Origin: Aphodosoma sp051870875
GTDB taxonomy: Bacteria > Bacteroidota > Bacteroidia > Bacteroidales > Paludibacteraceae
Reading direction: 5' to 3'
NCBI GenBank assembly: GCA_051870875.1
Contig: JBJECG010000026.1
Coordinates: forward strand, 1 to 45,935
Length of the DNA: 45,935 nucleotides
Below, piece by piece: positions 34,707 through 43,713 of the stretch; positions within the stretch are counted from its first letter, which is position 1; every line of letters begins with the position of its first letter. The notes beneath the pieces are model-generated. The model saw only the letters and a program-made list of their open reading frames with translations, had not been told where the DNA came from and searched no databases. Position numbers and translations under genes: made by a program.

Positions 34707-35072
34707 AGTGTGTGGTTTTTTATTGTTAGTAATGTGGTTTTGCCTTTCCGTATCGAAAGTTCTGGCAATTTACGGATTATATCTTGAAAAAACTAATTTA
34801 TTTTTCTGTTTTACGATATGTTTTTGTCTGTCTGGCAGGACTTGGTCCTGAGTTATGCTGCTGGGTTTAATCTGCATTGAATTAATGCTTTGTGGAAAAA
34901 TGGCGGCTGTGGGTATCTTGTGTTGCATATCCGTTTGAATCATATTGCAATGTCGTTTTTGCGATTTTGTCTTTTGCCTTAAAATTAAAAACCGTCTGAT
35001 TGCAGCATATTCTGTTGGCAATCTGACGGTTTCAAGATACGTTGTGCCGGTCTTTGCCGGCATTGTGGGATA
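34707..35072. other. Intergenic region between pssA and the EF-G2 gene
   Basis: Apart from the terminator at 34981-35032 I see no gene. Open frames here lack family character. The expected promoter of the EF-G2 gene is not obvious. TAAATTGC about 70 bases before its start is only a partial -7 match, which would fit a gene that needs an activator (inference). Confidence 0.5.
34981..35032 (-). terminator. Terminator after pssA
   Basis: AACCGTCAGATTGC on the minus strand (35032-35019) pairs with GCAATCAGACGGTT (35003-34990) with one mismatch, followed by TTTAATTTT. It lies ~40 bases after the pssA stop and ends the long dxs-to-pssA gene series. Confidence 0.8.
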
Positions 35073-35786
35073 TCAGCATTGTTTTCCGCAGCCTGGCGTA
35101 CGTTTTTTGGCCGTTTTGCCGGCAATGGCTGTGCCGAAACTCAGCAGCATATACCATATTATCATAAACGGCAGCGATCTAAGCCTGAATACGGCAGCCA
35201 GTACCGCTGCTCCGGCCAAGAATATGTAGCGGATGGAGTTTTCCTTGAAATGAAGATTGTGGAACTTCAGTGAGAACATGGGTATTTCGCTTATCAGAAG
35301 GTACGATGTGATGAGGAGCGATGCAACAATAGTCCATTGAGGTACCGTCGACAGCAAATCCGGGAACCCGTACGCCATACCTGTCCATAGAATGGCATTG
35401 GCAGGTGTGGCAAGACCGATGAAAGAGTCTGTCTGCCTGGTGTCGATATTGAACTTCGCCAGCCGCAGTGCAGAGAAAAGTGTCGCTGAAAATCCTATAT
35501 AAGGCAGGTATTGCCATGTTTCGGCAAGAGGTGACAGCAGACGGAATGCCACCATACCGGGCAGTAACCCGAAACTGATCATATCAGCCAGAGAATCAAG
35601 TTCCTTGCCCATCGGAGAGGTTACATTGAGCAGGCGTGCGGCCATGCCGTCGAAAAAATCAAACAATGCTCCGACAGTCATGAAGAGCAATGCTGTGCCG
35701 AAGCTGGAGTTGTAAGCTGCTATCACGGCTATGATGCCCGACATCTGGTTGAGCAGTGTGATGCAATTTGGAATGTGGCGTTTCAT
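35073..35786 (-). CDS. pssA: Phosphatidylserine synthase (CDP-alcohol phosphatidyltransferase)
   Basis: A 237-residue membrane enzyme joining CDP-diacylglycerol and serine. The CDP-alcohol motif is complete: DFFDGMAARLLNVTSPMGKE followed by LDSLADMISFG, giving the DG..AR..G...D...D pattern at residues ~43-70 that binds metal and the CDP headgroup. Several membrane helices follow and the tail is basic. The phosphatidylserine decarboxylase gene, often adjacent in Bacteroidales, is not in the window. The start is 30 bases after the lipB stop. Confidence 0.93.
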   Translation of the reverse strand: MKRHIPNCITLLNQMSGIIAVIAAYNSSFGTALLFMTVGALFDFFDGMAARLLNVTSPMGKELDSLADMISFGLLPGMVAFRLLSPLAETWQYLPYIGFSATLFSALRLAKFNIDTRQTDSFIGLATPANAILWTGMAYGFPDLLSTVPQWTIVASLLITSYLLISEIPMFSLKFHNLHFKENSIRYIFLAGAAVLAAVFRLRSLPFMIIWYMLLSFGTAIAGKTAKKRTPGCGKQC

Positions 35787-35816
35787 GTTGCAGTATTTTG
35801 TCGTCAGGAAATATGC

Positions 35817-36455
35817 CTATTTTGAAAAAGCTTCTGTAAACTCTTCCGCAAATTGATGTCTGACAATGTCAAAGTCAATTTCTCTACCGGTCAGACTTGC
35901 AATGGAACACACCTGTTTGTCTACAAATCCGCAAGGATTGATATATGTGAAATATTTCAAGTCTGTATTGACGTTGAGAGCCAGACCGTGGTGTGTGACG
36001 AAGTGCGACACTTTCACCCCTATGGCGCAAATCTTGGAATTGCCTATCCATACTCCGGTAGCTCCTGCCACACGGCCTGCTGTGATGCCGTATCGGGCAA
36101 CAAGACGTATGATGCACTCTTCGAGGGTATGGATGTACTGCTTTACTCCCAGATGCCAGCGGTCGAGGTTGAGTATTGGGTAGACTACCAATTGTCCCGG
36201 ACCATGGTAAGTGATGTCTCCTCCGCGGTCAATCTTGTAGTAGTCCGCTCCGATTGATTTCAGGAAATCCTGGTTGACAAGCAGGTTGTTCTCATGCCCG
36301 TGAAGACCGAGAGTATAGACATGGTCATGTTCGCAAAGCAGAAGATACGCTGTGTCGGGGGTGGATGTGTTGACAGATTCGGCATAGTGTTTCTGTGCTT
36401 CCAGTGCCTTGCCGTACTCTATTCTTCCTAAGTCTGCAATTTCAATCTTTTTCAT
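35817..36455 (-). CDS. lipB: Octanoyl-[ACP]:protein N-octanoyltransferase
   Basis: A 212-residue LipB. The substrate loop RGGDITYHGPGQLVVYPILN is intact. The acyl-thioester cysteine is in TYINPCGFVDKQV and its Lys partner in KICAIGVKVSHFVTHHGLAL. It moves octanoate from acyl carrier protein to lipoyl domains, the step before LipA. The gene follows lipA by 96 bases in the same direction. Confidence 0.95.
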   Translation of the reverse strand: MKKIEIADLGRIEYGKALEAQKHYAESVNTSTPDTAYLLLCEHDHVYTLGLHGHENNLLVNQDFLKSIGADYYKIDRGGDITYHGPGQLVVYPILNLDRWHLGVKQYIHTLEECIIRLVARYGITAGRVAGATGVWIGNSKICAIGVKVSHFVTHHGLALNVNTDLKYFTYINPCGFVDKQVCSIASLTGREIDFDIVRHQFAEEFTEAFSK

Positions 36456-36551
36456 TTATGAAGATGTATTATTGTCCCATGTTTCGTGTTTTGCACTGAT
36501 ACGGTGGATTTTTTGCAATACGGGCATCCTTGTACCTTGAGCCGCTTCTGC

Positions 36552-37451
36552 CTACAATTCGGAAAGCTTGATACGTCTTTTTACGGCACCGGCTGCTTTG
36601 TCCGCCAGGTACGAAGAGCGGACCATCGGGGCTGAAGCCACATAGTCGAAACCTATTTCGATACCGCGTTTCCGGTACATGTCGAATGTGTCGGGGTGGA
36701 CGTAGCGGTCTACCGTGAAATGCTGGCGGGTAGGTTGCAGATATTGGCCGATTGTCAGGATGTTGCATCCCGCGGCTTTCAGGTCTTGCATGGTTCCGAT
36801 GACCTCATCGTCGCTTTCTCCGAGGCCGACCATCATTCCGCTTTTGCAAATCATGCCGCGCGAGGCTATGTGTTGCAGCACTTTCAGCGATGTGTCGTAA
36901 GTGGCGCGGCTGCGGACTTTCGGTGTCATGCGGCGGCAGGTTTCGATATTGTGGCCCATGATGTCGGGCTTGGCATCTATTATCATGTCGATTAGCTCGG
37001 TACGGCCGTCGAAATCTGGTATCAGCAGCTCTATTGTGGTATTGGGGTTCTGGCGGCGTATGGCTGTTACCAGTTCGGCCCAGTGTGCGGCACCTCCGTC
37101 GGTGAGATCATCGCGGTCTACTGATGTTATGACGCAGTGTTTCAGTTTCATCATAGCTACCGATTCGGCTACTTTATCTGGCTCTGAGGGGTCCAATGGC
37201 AATGGTTTCCCTGTGCGGGTAGCGCAGAATTTGCATGAGCGTGTGCAGATGTCGCCCATAACCATGAATGTAGCGGTACCGCGGCTCCAGCACTCGCTTT
37301 GGTTGGGACAACGTCCGCTGGCACAGATGGTGTGCAGGGCGTGGTCGTGTACAACCTGCGACACGTAGGTGTAGTGGTCGGCACTGCTCAAATGTATTTT
37401 CAGCCACTCTGGTTTGCGAAGCGATGCCGGTTTTTTGTTTATGTCTGCCAT
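36552..37451 (-). CDS. lipA: Lipoyl synthase
   Basis: A 299-residue radical-SAM enzyme that inserts two sulfurs into octanoyl groups. The auxiliary cluster ligands CASGRCPNQSEC, the radical-SAM motif CTRSCKFCATR and the C-terminal PMVRSSYLADKAAG, whose RSSY Ser ligates the auxiliary cluster, are all present. The ATG at 37451 fits the family; an open extension to 37688 overlaps dxr and has no similarity. It pairs with lipB. Confidence 0.96.
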   Translation of the reverse strand: MADINKKPASLRKPEWLKIHLSSADHYTYVSQVVHDHALHTICASGRCPNQSECWSRGTATFMVMGDICTRSCKFCATRTGKPLPLDPSEPDKVAESVAMMKLKHCVITSVDRDDLTDGGAAHWAELVTAIRRQNPNTTIELLIPDFDGRTELIDMIIDAKPDIMGHNIETCRRMTPKVRSRATYDTSLKVLQHIASRGMICKSGMMVGLGESDDEVIGTMQDLKAAGCNILTIGQYLQPTRQHFTVDRYVHPDTFDMYRKRGIEIGFDYVASAPMVRSSYLADKAAGAVKRRIKLSEL

Positions 37452-37587
37452 AATATGTTTGTTTGAATTACTGTACTGTTTTTCAGGATACGTATTCTGA
37501 CAAATCGTGCCGTTGTGTTGTCTGTCTGGTGAGTTTTGTGGTCCGTGACGTTTGGCCGGGTGTCTGGGAATCCGATCCTGATATGTT

Positions 37588-38736
37588 TCATCTGAAAAAT
37601 TCGGCGGCGAGGATTCGCGATTCGCGGTCGCAGGCCACGTAGTCTTCGTAAGTGGGGTTGCTGATGAACGGTGTGTGTGTGGCCACATGTTCTATGATGC
37701 GGCTCATTTCGGTGAATGCTGTCTCATCGTTGAGGAAGGCGGCAACCGCCACTTCGTTGGCTGCATTGACGGCGCACGGTATGTTGCCGCCCTTGAGCAT
37801 TGCCTCGTAAGCTATGCTCAGGCAGGGAAAACGGTCGGTGTCAGGTCGCTCGAATGTCAGGTCGGCAACAGTGAAGAAATCGAGCTTTTCAACAGGACAT
37901 TCCAGACGTTCGGGGTAAGTGAGTGCATATTGGATAGGTATACGCATGTCAGGCACTCCGAGTTGGGCTTTGATGCTGCCATCGGTAAACTGTACCATCG
38001 AATGTATGACCGACTGCGGATGAACCACCACTTCTATCTGTTCAGGTTTCAGTCCGAAAAGCCAGCGCGCCTCCATCACTTCAAAGCCTTTGTTCATGAG
38101 AGTGGCGGAATCTATGGTGATTTTTGCCCCCATCTGCCATGTGGGATGGCGGAGGGCATCGGCTGCCTTTACATGCCGCAATTGTTCCTCGCTCATGTTA
38201 CGGAACGGACCTCCGGATGCCGTAAGCAATATTCTGTCCACATCCTGCTCACGTTCTCCCACAAGGCATTGGAATATGGCACCGTGTTCCGAATCCACGG
38301 GAAGTATGGTAGCATGATGTTCCTGTACCAGCCGGGTGATGAGTTCTCCGGCTACGACCAAAGTTTCCTTGTTTGCCAAAGCTATACGCTTTCCCGCCTT
38401 GATGGCTGCTATGGTCGGTGCCAGGCCGGCGTAGCCGACCATCGCTGCCACTACAGTGTCGACAATATTCATAGCCGCCACCTGGCACACGGCATCCGCC
38501 CCGGCATAAACTTTCACAGGAAGATCCGACAAGGCCTCCCGCAACGTGTTGTAGTGGGCTTCGTTCCCGACTACAACCACTTCGGGGTTGAACAGGCGGG
38601 CTTGTTTTATAAGTAAGTCCACACTGTTGTTGGCAATCAAGGCGTATGCTTCCATCCTGTCCGGATGAGCGGCTATTATATCAAGTGTCTGTCGCCCGAT
38701 AGAGCCTGTAGAGCCGAGTATAGCTATTTTGTTCAT
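37588..38736 (-). CDS. dxr: 1-deoxy-D-xylulose 5-phosphate reductoisomerase
   Basis: A 382-residue DXR, second enzyme of the MEP isoprenoid pathway. NADPH motif ILGSTGSIGRQTL, metal and substrate sites PVDSEHGAIFQC, LTASGGPFR and KITIDSATLMNKGFEVMEAR, and the late NAANEVAVAAF motif are all normal. ATGs exist at 38742 and 38736; I take the second because MNKIAILGSTG is the usual start. The first enzyme, dxs, lies in the same gene series ~5 kb upstream. Confidence 0.95.
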   Translation of the reverse strand: MNKIAILGSTGSIGRQTLDIIAAHPDRMEAYALIANNSVDLLIKQARLFNPEVVVVGNEAHYNTLREALSDLPVKVYAGADAVCQVAAMNIVDTVVAAMVGYAGLAPTIAAIKAGKRIALANKETLVVAGELITRLVQEHHATILPVDSEHGAIFQCLVGEREQDVDRILLTASGGPFRNMSEEQLRHVKAADALRHPTWQMGAKITIDSATLMNKGFEVMEARWLFGLKPEQIEVVVHPQSVIHSMVQFTDGSIKAQLGVPDMRIPIQYALTYPERLECPVEKLDFFTVADLTFERPDTDRFPCLSIAYEAMLKGGNIPCAVNAANEVAVAAFLNDETAFTEMSRIIEHVATHTPFISNPTYEDYVACDRESRILAAEFFR

Positions 38737-38763
38737 GAGCATTGATTTTATCTTGTGGCCGTG

Positions 38764-39609
38764 TCAGAAAATGATGTATTTCTCCGGGTCGATGGGGTCG
38801 CCCTTGTACCAAAGTTCAAAACCTACGGTATTGTTGAGCTTGTCGTCATTGTTTTCGGATCCTACAAAGGCGATTGCTTCGCCTGCCGACACTTTGTCGC
38901 CTGTAGTATGGAGGAGACGGCCGAGATTGGTGTATATCGTTGTGTATTCATCGGCGTTGCTGATGATGATGGTATTGTTGTCCAGGTGGTCCGATGCATA
39001 TATTATTTTGCCGTTGTGCGCGGCAAGCACCGGTTTGTCGGGGGTGGTCAGAATAGTGATGCCGTACTGGCGGAAGGAGTTGTTGTAGTGTCGTTGTATG
39101 CTGCCGTGTACCGGTACTACGAACACGATCTCTTCCGGCTTCACTTCCGACGGTACGTAATCATTGATATTGTATATGTTGGCATCTTCGTACTGCTCGG
39201 TGAAATATTCTTCCTGTTTGGTCGGCCCGAGGGGCATCTGTTTCAGTTGTTCGATGGTCAGGGTGTCGTAGGCTGATATGGAGTCCGACGGTATGTTGCC
39301 TGCAATCACGTTTTTCAACATCAGCATCTGTTGTTCGGTACGTTTGATTTGTGAAGAAAGTGAGTCTACGTACAGTGCTTCGTTGATGACATCTTCGCGT
39401 ATGGACATCTCGGCATATCCCGGCAACATGTATTTCAGCGGTGTCAGCAGGATGATAGCCGACAGTAAGGCAAACGAAATCAATGTGAAGAGACTTGTCC
39501 ATGCTATCAAAGCCAACATGGATATGCGTGTGTGGAACTTTTCTTCAAGCGTATTTTCGTTGAGTATTACCACTTTGTATTTGAAACGCATTCGTGAAAA
39601 CAGATTCAT
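38764..39609 (-). CDS. M23 (LytM-like) family protein with degenerate active site
   Basis: A 281-residue protein with one membrane helix (~residues 33-55), a coiled-coil-prone periplasmic stretch (~85-110) and a C-terminal M23/LytM fold (PVHGSIQRHYNN, then KPVLAAHNGKIIYASDHLDN, TIYTNLGRLLHTTGDKVSAG, FVGSENN, GFELWYKGDPIDPEKYI). The zinc ligands of active M23 enzymes are missing: the expected HxGxD becomes RQYGITI, and the closing HxH becomes FEL. It therefore probably does not cut peptidoglycan itself and may act as a scaffold or amidase activator, as EnvC and NlpD do (inference). Confidence 0.85.
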   Translation of the reverse strand: MNLFSRMRFKYKVVILNENTLEEKFHTRISMLALIAWTSLFTLISFALLSAIILLTPLKYMLPGYAEMSIREDVINEALYVDSLSSQIKRTEQQMLMLKNVIAGNIPSDSISAYDTLTIEQLKQMPLGPTKQEEYFTEQYEDANIYNINDYVPSEVKPEEIVFVVPVHGSIQRHYNNSFRQYGITILTTPDKPVLAAHNGKIIYASDHLDNNTIIISNADEYTTIYTNLGRLLHTTGDKVSAGEAIAFVGSENNDDKLNNTVGFELWYKGDPIDPEKYIIF

Positions 39610-39649
39610 GGCCGGAAGTTGGTAAGTGTTGGTAGATTAAATAGTCGGT

Positions 39650-40132
39650 TTACCGTTCGTATGTTATGTATCGGTAGTCGAGGCCGGACACATCATCGTG
39701 CATCCGTTCGGAACTCTCTACCGCGTGCCATATATTGCTGTCTATGGCAGGGAAGAACGTGTCGGCCTCCGGATGAGAGGCGTAGACATGGGTTACTATC
39801 AGACGGTCGGCACGGTCCAATGTCTGGCGGTAAATGCTGTCGCCTCCTATTATGAATATCTCGTCATCGTGTCCGGACAATGCCAACGCTTCATCTATGC
39901 TGCGTGCCACTTCGCAGCCTTCGGTGTCGGGCATTGATGCGGAAATTACTATGTTGCGGCGGTTTTTGAGCGGTTTGGACGGTAGCGAACGCCAGGTATT
40001 GCTCCCCATTACTACAGTGTGGCCTGTGGTGATTTCTTTGAAACGGCGAAGGTCTGTAGACAGATGCCAGGGTATTCCGTTGCGGCAGCCTATGGCACGG
40101 TCATCGTCGAATGCCACTATGATGTTAGTCAT
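39650..40132 (-). CDS. folA: Dihydrofolate reductase
   Basis: A 160-residue DHFR reducing dihydrofolate with NADPH. IVAFDDDRAIGCRNGIPWHL contains the substrate-binding loop with the IPWHL core. HTVVMGSNTWRSLP and FIIGGDSIYRQTL are the cofactor and GG motifs. The start overlaps the zinc-peptidase stop by 8 bases, so they are translated together. Thymidylate synthase, its usual partner, is not in the window. Confidence 0.95.
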   Translation of the reverse strand: MTNIIVAFDDDRAIGCRNGIPWHLSTDLRRFKEITTGHTVVMGSNTWRSLPSKPLKNRRNIVISASMPDTEGCEVARSIDEALALSGHDDEIFIIGGDSIYRQTLDRADRLIVTHVYASHPEADTFFPAIDSNIWHAVESSERMHDDVSGLDYRYITYER

Positions 40133-40811
40133 TGCGCCGTCCTCCCAGGAAAATCATTATGTAGTAAAGAAGTGTGGCCAGTGAACTCAAGGCAGCCACC
40201 ACATATGTGTAGGCGGCCGAACGGAGCGCGCTTTCTGCCATTGAAGTGGTATTGTCGTTGGTGATACCTGCATTGAGAAGCCATTTCACGGCTCGTTGGC
40301 TGGCATTTATTTCTACTGGCAGAGTGATGAGGCTGAAAAGTGTGGTCAGGGCAAAGAGTATGATGCCGGACAGCATAAGTTGCGGAAACTTGTTGAGAAG
40401 CAGCATGCCGGCCAGGAGTACCCATGTCATCCATTGCGATGCGAAACTTACGGCCGGCACGAGAGCCGAGCGCATTTTCAGAGGGGCATACCCATAGGCG
40501 TGTTGCAGGGCGTGACCGCACTCGTGGGCAGCCACCGCTGCGGCTGCTATGGAGCATGATGAGTAGACAGACTCGCTCAGATTGACAGTCTTGGATGCAG
40601 GATTGTAGTGGTCTGTCAGATGTCCCGGCGTATGGGTCACTTGTACATCGGTTATGCCGTTGTCATGCAGCATTTTGCGTGCTACATCGGCTCCTGTCAT
40701 GCCGTATGGCAGCGGTATCTGCGAGTATTTCTTGAATTTGCGCTGAAGCGAATTTTGCACTATCCAGCTTACTAAGGCTATGCTGATAAAAAGTATCCAA
40801 TAGGTAGACAT
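40125..40811 (-). CDS. YugP-type membrane zinc metallopeptidase
   Basis: A 228-residue membrane protein of the neutral zinc metallopeptidase 2 (YugP) family. The zinc motif HECGH (~residue 97, in AAAVAAHECGHALQHAYGYA) is followed by membrane helices. LPVEINASQRAVKWLLNAG carries the second-part Glu and the characteristic NASxRA string. The physiological substrate is unknown. Confidence 0.9.
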   Translation of the reverse strand: MSTYWILFISIALVSWIVQNSLQRKFKKYSQIPLPYGMTGADVARKMLHDNGITDVQVTHTPGHLTDHYNPASKTVNLSESVYSSCSIAAAAVAAHECGHALQHAYGYAPLKMRSALVPAVSFASQWMTWVLLAGMLLLNKFPQLMLSGIILFALTTLFSLITLPVEINASQRAVKWLLNAGITNDNTTSMAESALRSAAYTYVVAALSSLATLLYYIMIFLGGRRND

Positions 40812-40861
40812 ATCGGTTTGTTTTTTAAGGTTAATATTTCTTTGTCAGTAAACGTTGTATT

Positions 40862-42331
40862 TTATTTCCTCCAGAACGATGGAGAGAAAAGCAGCAGTAT
40901 TGTGAACATTTCAAGACGCCCCAACAGCATCAGTAGCGACAGAAACCACTTTGCAAATCCTGGTATCAAGGCAAAACTTCCGGCAGGCCCCAATGACCCG
41001 AGTGCCGGTCCGACGTTGGCAATCATTGAAAGCGAAGCTCCGAACGACTCGGTCAGGTTTATCCCGCAGATCAGCAGCACTATGGTCGATATAAGTATAA
41101 TGACGACGTATACAGTCACAAATGCCAGCACGCTTGACATGGTATGGTCCGGCACTACATGGCCGTCTATGCGGACCGGAATCACGGCTTTGGGATGGAT
41201 GGCCCGCCGGAATTCAAGATAGGCATTCTTTATTATGATATTGAACCTTATCATTTTCAAGCCTCCTGCCGTAGACCCTGCCGATGCGCCGACAAACATG
41301 AGGAAAAGTATCAGAAATCTGCCGAGAGGCACCCACTGCATATAGTCATCTGTGGCAAATCCTGTGCTGGTGATGATTGACACGACCTGGAAAAGGGCGC
41401 GGCGGAAATCATGTTCGACAGTCGTAACGGATACGGATTTTTCGGAGCAGAGCAGTATGGCCGCAATGGTCGCGGTGACGATTGCCACTACCAGGGCATA
41501 AGTCTTGAATTCGGAGTTCGAGAAGAGGCGTTTTGCATTGCGTTTTACGAACAGTCCGTACAGCAGTGCAAAATTTATGCCGCCCATGAACATGAACACT
41601 ATGGTGATGTAGTGTATGGCCGGTTGCGACCAGTAGGCCAGCGAGGCCTGTTTTGTGGAGAACCCGCCTGTGGACACTGCCGCTAATGCATGGCATACGG
41701 CATCGAACATATCCATGCCGGCCAGCCATAGCAGGAATACCGCCGCCAGTGTCATGGCTATGTATATTTCCCATAACCGGCGTGCCGTGTATTTGATGCG
41801 GGGCAGTAGTTTGTCATGTTGGAGCCCAGATGTTTCAGCCTGGTATACTTGCATTCCCACGCCGAAAAGAGGCAGTATGGCCATTGACATTACAACAATG
41901 CCGATACCGCCGAGCCAATGGCTTATACTCCGCCAGAAGAGCAGACCGTGCGGCAGCGACTCTACATCGGTCAGGATGGAGGCTCCGGTAGTGGTGAAGC
42001 CTGACATTGTCTCGAAAAAGGCATCCGATACTGAAGGTATGTATCCGCTTAACAGAAAAGGCAGCATCCCGAATAAGGAGAAGAGTATCCATACCAAGCC
42101 TACAATCAGATATCCTTCCCTGTTGCCGAACTGGTACCGTGACCCGTAAGTGGCTGTTATCCCTGTCAGTCCTGCGGTTCCTGTGATGGCTGACGAATAG
42201 AGGAATGCCTTCAGGTCATCGTCATGATAGAAGTACGATACCAGCGATGTGATGAGCATGAACGCACATTCAATGAGCAGGAGCGCACTGAGTATCTTTA
42301 TCACTTGCCGTATGTTGAAAGCTTTGGTCAA
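40862..42331 (-). CDS. trkH: Trk-type potassium uptake membrane subunit
   Basis: A 489-residue polytopic protein with the four pore segments of TrkH/KtrB channels: MSGFTTTGASIL, AVSTGGFSTK, ITSTGFATDD and MIANVGPALGSLG, each with the filter-type Gly. The SHWLGGIGIVVMSMA and VGASAGSTAGGLK stretches are family hallmarks. It pairs with TrkA, encoded 42 bases upstream in the same direction, for K+ uptake across the inner membrane. Confidence 0.94.
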   Translation of the reverse strand: MTKAFNIRQVIKILSALLLIECAFMLITSLVSYFYHDDDLKAFLYSSAITGTAGLTGITATYGSRYQFGNREGYLIVGLVWILFSLFGMLPFLLSGYIPSVSDAFFETMSGFTTTGASILTDVESLPHGLLFWRSISHWLGGIGIVVMSMAILPLFGVGMQVYQAETSGLQHDKLLPRIKYTARRLWEIYIAMTLAAVFLLWLAGMDMFDAVCHALAAVSTGGFSTKQASLAYWSQPAIHYITIVFMFMGGINFALLYGLFVKRNAKRLFSNSEFKTYALVVAIVTATIAAILLCSEKSVSVTTVEHDFRRALFQVVSIITSTGFATDDYMQWVPLGRFLILFLMFVGASAGSTAGGLKMIRFNIIIKNAYLEFRRAIHPKAVIPVRIDGHVVPDHTMSSVLAFVTVYVVIILISTIVLLICGINLTESFGASLSMIANVGPALGSLGPAGSFALIPGFAKWFLSLLMLLGRLEMFTILLLFSPSFWRK

Positions 42332-42373
42332 TTGAGTGTCGGTGTTATGTACATGTCAGGGTTATGCATTTGT

Positions 42374-43708
42374 CTATGAGTTGAAGAGGCGCGACAGTTT
42401 GTGGACACCTCCGGCTTTGCAGAATATCACTACATGGTCGCCGGGCTGGATTACGGTGTTGCCGTTTACTACGTACCCCTTGCCATTGCGGATGATGCCG
42501 CCGATGTTGACACTTTCGGGCAGCCAGAGGTCTCGTACTCTGGAACGTGTGATTTTGTCGCCGGGTTTGACCACGAACTCAACCACTTCTGCATCGGAGT
42601 AGGTGAGGCATTGTACATCATGGGCGTCTTCGTCAAGGGTCTGCTGGTAGATATATGATGCGGATATGATTTTTTTGTTGATGAGCATACCTATGTCGAG
42701 ATTGTCTGCAAGGTCGATATAGTCTATATTCTCCACTTCGGCTATTGTCTTGCGTATACCGAACCGTTTTGCTGCCATACACGACAGTATGTTGGTTTCG
42801 GAATTGCCGGTGAGGGCTATGAAAGCATCTGCGTCTTCGATGCCTTCGGCACGCAGCAGCTCTACATTCCTCCCGTCCCCGTGTATGATGAGGTTGTCCG
42901 TTTTTTCTGATAGTTGCAGGCAGCGGTTGCGGTCGCTTTCTATTATTTTGACGTTTATGTGGGATGGCAGGTACTGTACGGTTTTCACGGCGATTTTGGA
43001 ACCTCCCATTATTATCACGTTTTTTATGTCAAACGAAGTTTTCCCGGCTGCCTTGCGTACAAATTCCAGATTCTCTTTCGTACAGATGAAGTAAACGAGG
43101 TCGTTTGCCAGTATCTGGTCGTTGCCGTTGGGTATGATGGTTGCTGCATGGCGTTTTACGGCAACAATACGGTAGTAGCCGTGGTTGAAGAAACCGGTCT
43201 TGAATTCTTTGTTGGTTATTTCGGAATTGTTGCGTACTTTGACACACAGAAGTATAAGGGCTCCATCGGCAAATGTCCGGTATTCGCGTATCCAACTGTG
43301 GCGCATGGCCTGTACTATTTCTGTGGCGGCAAGCACTTCGGGGTATATCAGCCGGTCGATGCCCTGGGACTGGAATATCCCGATGTTTTTTGTTTGCAGG
43401 TATTCGTAGTTGTCTATTCTGGCCACAGTCTTTCTGGCTCCGAGTTTCTTGGCTATCATGCACGCCGTGATATTTGCGCTCTCGTGCGGTGTGACAGCTA
43501 TGAAAAGGTCGCACTGGCGTATATTGCATGACTGCAAGTCGCCTATTGATGTCGACGAACCTATTTTGGTCATCACATCGTAGTTGGTGTCCAAGTCCTG
43601 GAGATTATCCTCGTTTTCGTCCATTATCACTATATCGTGGCTTTCGTTGGATAGCATTTTTGCCACGTGGCGTCCGACCGCACCGGCTCCGACAATAATT
43701 ATTTTCAT
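42374..43708 (-). CDS. trkA: Trk system potassium uptake regulatory subunit
   Basis: A 444-residue cytoplasmic protein with two RCK-N/RCK-C pairs. The first nucleotide fold has IIVGAGAVGRHVAKML and the acidic IVIMDENEDNL. The second has a degenerate VIIMGGSKIAVKTVQYL and IIESDRNRCLQL. TrkA_C domains lie at residues ~140-225 and ~365-440 (VEFVVKPGDKITRSRVRDLW). It gates TrkH in response to bound nucleotide. It starts 5 bases after the dxs stop, so the two are co-transcribed. Confidence 0.94.
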   Translation of the reverse strand: MKIIIVGAGAVGRHVAKMLSNESHDIVIMDENEDNLQDLDTNYDVMTKIGSSTSIGDLQSCNIRQCDLFIAVTPHESANITACMIAKKLGARKTVARIDNYEYLQTKNIGIFQSQGIDRLIYPEVLAATEIVQAMRHSWIREYRTFADGALILLCVKVRNNSEITNKEFKTGFFNHGYYRIVAVKRHAATIIPNGNDQILANDLVYFICTKENLEFVRKAAGKTSFDIKNVIIMGGSKIAVKTVQYLPSHINVKIIESDRNRCLQLSEKTDNLIIHGDGRNVELLRAEGIEDADAFIALTGNSETNILSCMAAKRFGIRKTIAEVENIDYIDLADNLDIGMLINKKIISASYIYQQTLDEDAHDVQCLTYSDAEVVEFVVKPGDKITRSRVRDLWLPESVNIGGIIRNGKGYVVNGNTVIQPGDHVVIFCKAGGVHKLSRLFNS

Positions 43709-43713
43709 TGTTC

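Noticed and set aside
37675..38616. 313-residue plus-strand open frame
   Set aside because: Antisense to dxr, a complete and typical enzyme.
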